Source of the DNA: an uncultured Planctomycetaceae bacterium | Lineage (GTDB): Bacteria > Planctomycetota > Planctomycetia > Pirellulales > Lacipirellulaceae | Assembly (NCBI GenBank): GCA_937860165.1 | Contig: CALMBE010000480.1 | Span: 1-9,248, forward strand | DNA: 9,248 nt | Direction of reading: 5' to 3' | Shown: one piece after another, positions 1 through 5,215 of the stretch | Layout of the letters: the number at the start of each line of letters is the position of its first letter | How positions within the stretch are numbered: the stretch's first letter is position 1 | Notes under the pieces: model-generated | The model's database searches: none | What the model was told of the DNA's origin: nothing | What the model saw: the letters and a program-made list of their open reading frames with translations, nothing else | Program-made: the position numbers and the translations under genes

Positions 1-144
1 GGAGTACCAGCGTGAGCATGGCACCCCAAAGTGAAAAAGTGAACGGCCCTGCCCCTGGCTCCGACCGCAGTTGACGCAGTGGGCAAAACTTAGTCTGCTG
101 GCTGTTCAAGGGCCCTATAGTAAAACTCCCACCAAGAAACCCAA

Positions 145-202
145 CCCAGCCGGACCGACACCTCGGTCCGGGAAACTCGGAAGGCGTGGCCTTCCGGCTG
201 GG
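145..202 (+). promoter_or_regulatory. Leader with three overlapping inverted repeats upstream of the lipoprotein gene
   Basis: Three stems can be drawn by eye. Stem A pairs CGGACCGA (151-158) with TCGGTCCG (163-170) around a 4-base loop. Stem B pairs GGAAGGC (179-185) with GCCTTCC (189-195) around GTG. Stem C pairs CCCAGCCGGA (145-154) with TCCGGCTGGG (193-202) and uses bases from both A and B, so C excludes A plus B. The block ends 28 bases before the ribosome binding site of the gene at 240. This geometry would suit a switching leader, but it could also be the terminator remnant of a gene left of the window or a mobile repeat. No T-tract follows it and no known riboswitch was recognised. 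The rest of 1-239 holds no gene I can support. Confidence 0.4.
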
Positions 203-239
203 ATTATTCGTCATTCCTTCCAAGCCGCTTGAGGATTCT

Positions 240-1061
240 ATGTTGTGCAAATTGTCTAGTCATTTGATTCTTGGTTTGAGTGTTGCCGTGATATTCGGCC
301 TCTTGGGCTGCTCCGAAGTAGGGCTCGATCCCGCTATGGTTGCCAAGTATGGCGACCAGTTCACTCTGAAAGAAGAGCCCGAATCGGTGCAGACCGTGTT
401 CGAAGTCCGCGAAGCTTTGCTCGGGCACGGTGAGGAGGAACATGCCACCGAAGAACATGCGAATCACGAAGATGCTGACCACGCCGATCACGAAGCAGAG
501 CAGGGAGAAGACGCCCATGAAGATCATGCCGAGCATGAACACGCGGATGAAGAAAGTGCCGACGAACACGCGGATGAAACAGAACACGCTCACGACCACG
601 AAGCTGAAACTGCCGAGGAACATGCCGAGCACGCTCACGAACACGAGAACGAACATGCCCCCGAAGTGACCGAAGATTCCGAAGTCGTGGAAGCGACCAT
701 GGTCGGGCAAATCGGCGGACTGGCGAATCCGTGGGAAGAAACGCAACCTGATTTTCCCTTCGGCAAAGGCGAAGCGGTGTTCTTTCTGGCCGACCCCCAG
801 GCAGTCGCCGAACATGCCGAGGAAGGCCACGCGCACGCCCCCGGCGAGGAGTGTGCCTTCTGTGCCGCCCACGCCGAGGAGAATTCCGAATTGTTTGCCG
901 TGGTCCGTTTGGTGGACGAACAAGGCAAAGTGCTTCCCGTTGATACCCGCAAGTTTCTCGAGCTTAAAGAAAACGACACTGTGGTTGTCCGTGGCAAGGC
1001 CCAAGTTCTGGCGGGTGGAATGATGGTCGTCGAGGCGACAGGTATTTATGTCCGCAAGTAG
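240..1061 (+). CDS. His/Glu-rich metal-binding lipoprotein (hypothetical)
   Basis: The ATG at 240 is preceded by GAGG at 231-234 and gives a 273-aa protein. A longer GTG start at 186 would put 18 residues before the signal peptide and lacks such a site. Residues 1-24 are a lipoprotein signal with lipobox LLGC, lipid-modified Cys at 24. Residues 63-142 are almost entirely His, Glu, Asp and Ala, with 19 histidines and no aromatic residues, typical of low-complexity segments that bind or buffer Zn, Cu or Ni. A second cluster has His192, His197, His199, the CAFC pair Cys205/Cys208, and His211. The flanking parts (about 149-185 and 215-273) look beta-rich, ending in alternating V-V-V-R-G-K and M-V-V-E strands that could form an OB-like fold; this is a guess. 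The HMA-domain gene downstream supports a metal role outside the cytoplasm. The family was not recognised and the metal is unknown. Confidence 0.8.
   Translation: MLCKLSSHLILGLSVAVIFGLLGCSEVGLDPAMVAKYGDQFTLKEEPESVQTVFEVREALLGHGEEEHATEEHANHEDADHADHEAEQGEDAHEDHAEHEHADEESADEHADETEHAHDHEAETAEEHAEHAHEHENEHAPEVTEDSEVVEATMVGQIGGLANPWEETQPDFPFGKGEAVFFLADPQAVAEHAEEGHAHAPGEECAFCAAHAEENSELFAVVRLVDEQGKVLPVDTRKFLELKENDTVVVRGKAQVLAGGMMVVEATGIYVRK
426..665 (+). repeat. Low-complexity GAA/CAC/GCC codon repeat inside the lipoprotein gene
   Basis: This stretch is built from recurring GAACATGCC, GAACACGC and GATCACGAAG-like units encoding Glu-His-Ala and Asp-His-Glu words. Units are irregular rather than exact tandem copies, so slippage alone does not explain it. 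The composition leaves the antisense and other plus frames free of stops, which produces misleading overlapping open frames. Confidence 0.7.
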
Positions 1062-1070
1062 CTTTTTTTC

Positions 1071-1128
1071 ACCACTAAGCACACTAAGGACACGAAGAAT
1101 TTCGTTTGAGTTTTAGTGTCTTAGTGGT
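1071..1128. repeat. Intergenic hairpin repeat built on a 9-bp ACCACTAAG period
   Basis: The left arm reads as three 9-mers: ACCACTAAG, CACACTAAG and GACACGAAG, followed by AATT. The right arm TTAGTGTCTTAGTGGT (1113-1128) pairs with 1071-1087 with a single bulged base. It lies in the 94-base gap between the lipoprotein and HMA genes. A related element with the same start and AATT border is found at 3711-3829. From memory, ACCACGGAG/ACCACTAAG hairpins of this type are scattered through planctomycete and some other genomes. The T-run at 1063-1069 precedes the hairpin and none follows, so it does not look like an ordinary terminator. Confidence 0.6.
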
Positions 1129-1155
1129 TAACGTCTTAAACAGGAAATTTGATTC

Positions 1156-1593
1156 ATGCGTTCATTAATTTGTATTAACTTGGTTACGGTCCTCATTTGT
1201 CTGTGTGCTTTTTCTGCTCGAGCCGCTGATGTGCCCCTTTCCGAATCCACTGCCCTCGACGCCGTGAAGAAGGCCCTGAAATTGGCCCCGGCAGAGACAG
1301 CCATTTTCGTCGGCGATATGCACTGTGCCAACTGCGCAAAAAAAATTGCCCGCAAACTGTATGGCGTGAAGGGTGTCGTAAAGGTCCGCTCCGATATCAA
1401 GATCGACGTGGCAATCGTCACTCCGCAGCGCAACCAGCAACTCGACCCCCAAGCCCTGTGGGCGGCCGCCAAGGCCTCGGGAATCCTGCCGATTAAACTC
1501 ATCGGCCCAGGTGGAGTCATGGAAGCCGACTCCGCAGCACGCGAGGAAGCCCGCAAAACTCACGACCACGCCGCAGTGACTATTAGCGGCTGA
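1156..1593 (+). CDS. Exported single-HMA-domain heavy-metal-binding protein
   Basis: A 145-aa protein beginning at an ATG with AGGA 10 bases upstream. Residues 1-23 form a signal peptide (hydrophobic core, cleavage probably after A-R-A), so the protein acts outside the cytoplasm. Residues about 48-116 resemble a heavy-metal-associated fold: a beta strand ending in the metal loop M-H-C-A-N-C (55-60, thiols Cys57 and Cys60), a helix A-K-K-I-A-R-K-L, then V-K-G-V-V-K-V strands as in copper chaperones and CopZ/MerP-like domains. The tail (133-140) holds a short K-T-H-D-H motif that may add ligands. It follows the His-rich lipoprotein in the same direction, which suggests they serve the same metal. 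MerP-like or copper chaperone roles are both possible; the sequence does not choose between metals. Confidence 0.85.
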   Translation: MRSLICINLVTVLICLCAFSARAADVPLSESTALDAVKKALKLAPAETAIFVGDMHCANCAKKIARKLYGVKGVVKVRSDIKIDVAIVTPQRNQQLDPQALWAAAKASGILPIKLIGPGGVMEADSAAREEARKTHDHAAVTISG

Positions 1594-1610
1594 AGCAGCG
1601 GAAGAGATTC

Positions 1611-1650
1611 TGTACAAAAAAACGCCCAGGGGTTGCAACCCCTGGGCGTT
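1611..1650 (-). terminator. Rho-independent terminator of the polysaccharide operon
   Basis: Positions 1621-1650 are a perfect palindrome with 12-base arms (AACGCCCAGGGG and its complement) around TTGCAA. On the minus strand the stem runs straight into TTTTTTT (complement of the A-run 1616-1622) and lies 23 bases beyond the epimerase stop codon. On the plus strand GGCGTTGG follows with no T-run, so termination is expected mainly for the minus-strand operon, although the stem sits between convergent genes and may also slow plus-strand transcripts. Confidence 0.88.
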
Positions 1651-1673
1651 GGCGTTGGTACAAAGCCAGTCAA

Positions 1674-2663
1674 TTAAACCGGCTGACCGGCATGCTTTTT
1701 CAGGTATTCGCTGTGGATCCACTGGTAGGTTTTTTCCATGCCGTCGCGGAGGCGAATGCTGGGGGCCCAACCGAGGTATTCCTTGATCAGGGTGTTGTCG
1801 CTGTTGCGCCCATTGACCCCCTTGGGGGCCGTCAGGTCGTGGTTGTGCTTGAATTTGACGCCCGCAATCTCCTCGACCATGTCGTAGAGCCCCTCGATCG
1901 TCGTGATCTCATCGGAACCGAGGTTGATCGGTTCGAGAATTTGGCTATCCATGATCGCTAGGATTCCCTTGATGCAGTCATCGATGTACATGAAACTGCG
2001 GGTCTGCTTGCCGTCACCCCAAATTTCTACCTCAGAAGCACCGGTTTCCTTGGCATGAATGATCTTGCGGCAAGTTGCAGCGGGGGCCTTTTCGCGGCCA
2101 CCATCCCATGTGCCCAAGGGGCCGTACACGTTGTGAAAACGGGCCACGCGGGTATAGAGCCCATAGTCCTCGCGAAAATGCCGACACATCCGCTCGGAGA
2201 ATAGTTTCTCCCAACCGTATCCGTCTTCAGGCATCGCAGGATATGCGTCCGCTTCCTTCAGCGGGATGACGTCCTCTGATTTTTGTTTGTCGGCGTTGTA
2301 AACGCAGGCACTACTGGCGTAGAAAAACCGGTCGACTCGGGCATCAAGAGCCGCTTGCAAGAGATGGGTATTGATCAACACCGACAACATGCAGAGTGCC
2401 TTGTTGTTCTCGATAAATCCCATGCCACCCATGTCGGCAGCCAGATTGTAGACATCGTCCACCCCGTCGCAGGCCGCATTGCAGCTTTCGATCAGCTTCA
2501 AATCTGCGACCACATTCTCGGCATCGCCAAATACTTGATACCATTGGTCGAGTGGTTTGATATCGACACTGCGGACTTGAAAGCCATCCTTCAGCAACCG
2601 CGAGACTAAATATCCACCAATGAATCCACCACCACCGGCAACGAGGACTGTTTTTTTGCTCAT
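1674..2663 (-). CDS. GDP-mannose 3,5-epimerase-like extended SDR
   Basis: A 329-aa NAD-dependent epimerase, close to usual family length. The Rossmann motif GGGGFIGG lies at 10-17. Residues 76-84 (A-A-D-M-G-G-M-G-F), the S-S-A-C-V-Y segment around Cys120, Y149-G-W-E-K153, the G-G-R-E-K-A-P-A-A block with Lys192, W-G-D-G-K-Q-T-R-S-F (215-224) and G-R-N-S-D-N-T-L-I-K-E near 285-295 match what I recall of plant GME, including the 72-residue interval between the catalytic Cys and Lys and 29 between Cys and the SDR Tyr. GME converts GDP-mannose to GDP-L-galactose (and GDP-L-gulose). In a bacterial polysaccharide operon it would supply an L-sugar for glycan synthesis rather than for ascorbate. It is the last gene of the operon, before a strong terminator. 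Another NDP-sugar epimerase activity remains possible. The start is supported by MSKKTVLVAGG leading into the fold; the ribosome binding site is weak (GGGAA). Confidence 0.88.
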   Translation of the reverse strand: MSKKTVLVAGGGGFIGGYLVSRLLKDGFQVRSVDIKPLDQWYQVFGDAENVVADLKLIESCNAACDGVDDVYNLAADMGGMGFIENNKALCMLSVLINTHLLQAALDARVDRFFYASSACVYNADKQKSEDVIPLKEADAYPAMPEDGYGWEKLFSERMCRHFREDYGLYTRVARFHNVYGPLGTWDGGREKAPAATCRKIIHAKETGASEVEIWGDGKQTRSFMYIDDCIKGILAIMDSQILEPINLGSDEITTIEGLYDMVEEIAGVKFKHNHDLTAPKGVNGRNSDNTLIKEYLGWAPSIRLRDGMEKTYQWIHSEYLKKHAGQPV

Positions 2664-2682
2664 TCGATCATGTTCCCAAAAA

Positions 2683-2710
2683 TGTATAAAAATGAATCCG
2701 ACTTTGTCTT
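2683..2710 (-). promoter_or_regulatory. Possible promoter before the epimerase gene
   Basis: On the minus strand AAGACA (2710-2705) and TATACA (2688-2683) are separated by 16 bases and lie 20 bases before the ATG. Each box matches four of six sigma-70 consensus positions. The 162-base gap (2664-2825) between the deacetylase and epimerase genes is longer than most gaps in this operon, leaving room for an internal promoter. Planctomycete promoters are poorly characterised, so this is weak. Confidence 0.22.
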
Positions 2711-2825
2711 AACCGCCATTTCCTGGCTGAGAACACTCCATGATAGTTGCTAGGGTGAGGATGTAAACCGCTCGAATCACCATGAAATCTGCATAAACTG
2801 GCTGAAAAAGCGATCCTTTATGCGA

Positions 2826-3689
2826 TCAGCGGATACCAGCCACGCTGCCACAAGTGTCGAATCGGTAGTTTCGCAACATCATTTGCAATTTGCCCTTGGT
2901 GCTTGCTAAACCGGTGTAGCTCTTGAACTTACGAATCCAGGGCATGGGGACTCGGGGGCAATCGACGGCGAAATCTCGCGGATGCAAGTAGGTTACCACC
3001 GGCAAATTTCTGCTCTCAAAACTGGCGAACCCACGACGGATCACCCAGCTGGGAAGCAGCCGCAGGTAACCCCCACCACTAAAGGGAAGCTTGACCGGGC
3101 CCCACTGGTAAATACTCATGGGAAGTTCGCGGATCGTTCTTCCCGACGGCAATCCCCGAAAGTCGTGAGCTGCTTGCGGACAAGGATACCCTCCATGGGC
3201 CCGCCGCGCCGGGAACAGGCTTGCATCGTATCGAAAACCCAAGTCCAGTAGCACATCGAACGCCCACTCGGCACCGGGAGTAATCGAGAAAGTTGGAGCC
3301 CGATAACCGATCACCGGTTTCCCGATCTGCGTTTCGAGCAATTGTTTGGTCCGCTGAGTATCGTCGCGAAATTCCTCGGGGCTCATTTGATCCACACGGC
3401 GATGCCAAAAGGAGTGGCAAGCGACTTCATGCCCCCCCTCGGCAATCAAGGGTGCCAAGTGGGGATGTTGCTCGGCGATCCAGCCGAGCATAAAAAATGT
3501 GGCTCGAGTGTTGGCGGTTGCCAGGGTGTCGAGAATCCACCGGGTGTATCGATCAACGAGCGAAGGAAAGTCGTCCCACTTTTCCGGATCGGCTACCGCG
3601 TCGATCTCCACCATGTGAAACCAATCTTCGATGTCGAAAGACAAGGCGTGCGTCACCGGGGAATCTGGTTGGTTGGAAGTTTGATTCAT
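2826..3689 (-). CDS. Polysaccharide deacetylase, DUF3473 / exosortase-associated type
   Basis: A 287-aa carbohydrate esterase family 4 (NodB-like) protein. The start chosen (ATG at 3689, MNQTSNQ) avoids an upstream in-frame extension that translates the adjacent repeat; no clear ribosome binding site precedes it. Visible motifs in order: S-F-D-I-E-D-W-F (16-24, catalytic Asp and metal region), H-S-F-W-H (92-96, metal His), G-Y-R-A-P-T-F (128-134), G-G-G-Y-L-R-L-L-P (205-213) and Y-L-H-P (234-237, catalytic His). The GGGYxRLLP and YLHP signatures plus the C-terminal helix belong to the DUF3473 subgroup found in PEP-CTERM/exosortase polysaccharide loci. It should remove N-acetyl groups from a glycan; no signal peptide is seen, so the action may be on a lipid-linked intermediate. 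It follows the GNAT gene after a 155-base repeat-containing gap. Confidence 0.9.
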   Translation of the reverse strand: MNQTSNQPDSPVTHALSFDIEDWFHMVEIDAVADPEKWDDFPSLVDRYTRWILDTLATANTRATFFMLGWIAEQHPHLAPLIAEGGHEVACHSFWHRRVDQMSPEEFRDDTQRTKQLLETQIGKPVIGYRAPTFSITPGAEWAFDVLLDLGFRYDASLFPARRAHGGYPCPQAAHDFRGLPSGRTIRELPMSIYQWGPVKLPFSGGGYLRLLPSWVIRRGFASFESRNLPVVTYLHPRDFAVDCPRVPMPWIRKFKSYTGLASTKGKLQMMLRNYRFDTCGSVAGIR

Positions 3690-3710
3690 GGCTTTGAGGG
3701 AGAATTGTTT

Positions 3711-3829
3711 ACCACGGAGGCACGAAGGACACGGAGAATTCATTGAAACTGCAAAGTAACCACAGACAATTTCAAATTTGCAATTTACAATTTTCAATTC
3801 CTTCTCTTTTTCTTCTGCGACTCCGCGGT
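3711..3829. repeat. Intergenic imperfect inverted repeat (ACCACGGAG type) between GNAT and deacetylase genes
   Basis: The left arm 3711-3738 starts ACCACGGAGGCACGAAGG and shows the same near-9-bp period as the element at 1071. The right arm 3802-3829 (ending ACTCCGCGGT) matches its complement at 19 of 28 positions, with further G-U pairs possible. Between them, 3765-3798 is AT-rich with repeated CAATTT, AAATTT and CAATTTACAATT words. The element fills most of the 155-base gap and provides the false N-terminal extension of the deacetylase frame. Confidence 0.55.
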
Positions 3830-3844
3830 TCTACTCATTTCTAT

Positions 3845-4966
3845 TCAAAAGGCATCGTGGTCGGCATACTCAAAGGCCCACCGCTGGAGGTCGGCCGCGA
3901 GGTAGGGGGATTGAGCCAGTTGCTTCGGGTAAACCAGCATGTGGTATTGTTCGCTGCGATTCGTGAAGTATTTGCCGCTGGAGTTCGCCAGTTGCGGTAG
4001 GGCCAGGGTGTGGTCGAGGCTCAGCATCAATTCGGCCCCCGCGCCATGGGCAATCGCTTCGGCGTCGGCGAGCAGGGTTTGAACTTCCTGGGTCGATGCA
4101 GAAGCAGTGGCAACCAGTGAAAGCAGTATTCCAGCGCGAATCTGGTTTCCCCGTTCCACAAGGGTCGATACCCCGGCCGCCACAATCTGCCCCCCCCGCG
4201 AAATCGCGCGAATTCGGTACGCCGTGCCATCGAGTGTGGTCCGAAAGCGATTGCGAAATTGCTCGGAGTCCCAGGCCTGACGCACGCCCTGAGGAGACTT
4301 CTGGTTCATGAGCTCCACGATCTGCTCGATCAAGGAATCGTCGATCCCGACATCCTGAACCTGGGAATTCGCGTTCGCACTTCGCTTCAGGAATAATCGT
4401 GCCACGGTGTCGAGCGGTCGACAGAGCGGTACAAGCAAGCCCAACTGTTTGTGTTTGGCAACCAGCCGAAAGGGACGCAGGGGTCGCAGACGCAAGGGCG
4501 GGGTGCCAACTAGCGCGAATCCGAGCTTCTGGTGTCCCTCGGCCACCGTGGGTTGACGGGTCGCGGTGAAAATCAGGTCGAGCTTGGCAGCCTTGAAACC
4601 GCGCAACATCGCCAGCACCAACTGCGGGTAAACCATCTGTTTGCGAAATTCGGGTTCCACGAATAAGTGCGCCCAATATCCCGCCCGTAGCGTTTGCGAA
4701 CGATCGTCGGTTTGGTCCCATCTTGGCCAGTGCATGTCGCGGAGGTACAGCATCGTGATGCCGATCGGTTGTTCATCGGCATACGCCAACCACGTACAAG
4801 TCCGACCGGGGTCGAGTCCCCACAGGTAGGCCGCCACGGTTTGCGGATCGCGCACCTGGCCATCGCGGGCATTCAACAACTTCGCCACATCCGGCAAGTC
4901 AGCCGGGATGGCTGTGCGGATCACGATGGCCCGTGATTTGGGAGGATCTGTCGCGCCCGATTGCAT
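3845..4966 (-). CDS. Two-domain GNAT-like acyltransferase
   Basis: A 373-aa protein. Residues about 14-155 form a GNAT N-acyltransferase domain: V-I-R-T-A-I-P-A-D-L-P at the start, a G-Y-W-A-H-L-F-V-E-P-E-F-R strand (96-108) like motif A, and an E-G-H-Q-K-L-G-F segment (143-150) typical of the GNAT C-terminal region. In motif A the usual R-G-x-G pyrophosphate loop is replaced by R-K-Q-M-V-Y, so cofactor binding may be altered. Residues about 205-345 look like a second, degenerate GNAT half, with strands around 250-285 and a closing F-T-N-R-S-E-Q-Y-H-M-L-V-Y block. The start lies 9 bases after the ACP stop, with AGGGAT overlapping the end of the ACP gene. Its position directly after a dedicated ACP suggests it takes an acyl group from that ACP rather than acetyl-CoA; this is inference. 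Substrate unknown, possibly an amino sugar exposed by the deacetylase. Confidence 0.75.
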   Translation of the reverse strand: MQSGATDPPKSRAIVIRTAIPADLPDVAKLLNARDGQVRDPQTVAAYLWGLDPGRTCTWLAYADEQPIGITMLYLRDMHWPRWDQTDDRSQTLRAGYWAHLFVEPEFRKQMVYPQLVLAMLRGFKAAKLDLIFTATRQPTVAEGHQKLGFALVGTPPLRLRPLRPFRLVAKHKQLGLLVPLCRPLDTVARLFLKRSANANSQVQDVGIDDSLIEQIVELMNQKSPQGVRQAWDSEQFRNRFRTTLDGTAYRIRAISRGGQIVAAGVSTLVERGNQIRAGILLSLVATASASTQEVQTLLADAEAIAHGAGAELMLSLDHTLALPQLANSSGKYFTNRSEQYHMLVYPKQLAQSPYLAADLQRWAFEYADHDAF

Positions 4967-4975
4967 GGATCGAAT

Positions 4976-5215
4976 TTATCCCTGCTGGGCTAGAATGGCG
5001 TCGGCCAAGGCTTGTACCGAGACCAATTGGGGAATTTGATCGGGTTCAAACGAAACACCAAACCGCTGTTCGGTCGCCAGGATCAGATTCAAATGGCCAA
5101 TCGAATCCCAGGCCGGGAGGGACTCGGGCGAAGTTTCCGCGCTGACTTCTCCAGGATCGACACCGAACACTTCGGCGACCGTTTGACGGACTTCTTCCAA
5201 AACCTCAGCACTCAT
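4976..5215 (-). CDS. Acyl carrier protein
   Basis: A 79-aa ACP of normal length. The phosphopantetheine site is W-D-S-I-G-H-L-N (36-43) with Ser38 as attachment residue; helix 1 (E-V-R-Q-T-V-A-E-V-F-G-V) and the final helix V-Q-A-L-A-D-A-I-L fit the fold. The ATG at 5215 overlaps the FkbH stop as ATGA, implying translational coupling. The open frame extends to 5866, but that upstream part is only another frame of the FkbH gene. Placement between FkbH and a GNAT indicates a dedicated carrier for a glyceryl-type or other acyl unit rather than the fatty-acid ACP, which normally has D-S-L-D. Loading needs a 4'-phosphopantetheinyl transferase encoded elsewhere. Confidence 0.92.
   Translation of the reverse strand: MSAEVLEEVRQTVAEVFGVDPGEVSAETSPESLPAWDSIGHLNLILATEQRFGVSFEPDQIPQLVSVQALADAILAQQG

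Noticed and set aside
71..121. Sigma-70 promoter from TTGACG (71-76) or TATAGT (116-121)
   Set aside because: Neither box has an acceptable partner at 16-18 bases spacing.
426..665. CRISPR or regular tandem array in the GAA/CAC/GCC stretch
   Set aside because: Units are irregular, spacers are absent, and the stretch is in frame as a coding low-complexity region.
204..1082. A 292-aa open frame antisense to the His-rich lipoprotein gene
   Set aside because: It exists because GAA, GAC, CAC and GCC codons rarely give stops on the reverse strand. The plus frame has a lipoprotein signal and a ribosome binding site; the reverse product is Phe/Val/Gly-rich with no recognisable domain.
1063..1128. 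Rho-independent terminator after the lipoprotein gene
   Set aside because: The T-run comes before the hairpin rather than after it on the plus strand, and the other strand has A-residues; the hairpin fits the dispersed repeat better.
1338..1345. Run of eight A in the HMA gene as a phase-variation tract
   Set aside because: It encodes Ala-Lys-Lys-Ile at a normal place in the HMA helix; a single short A-run is not evidence of phase variation.
3690..3797. N-terminal extension of the polysaccharide deacetylase
   Set aside because: These bases belong to the intergenic repeat, and the domain starts only after the ATG at 3689.
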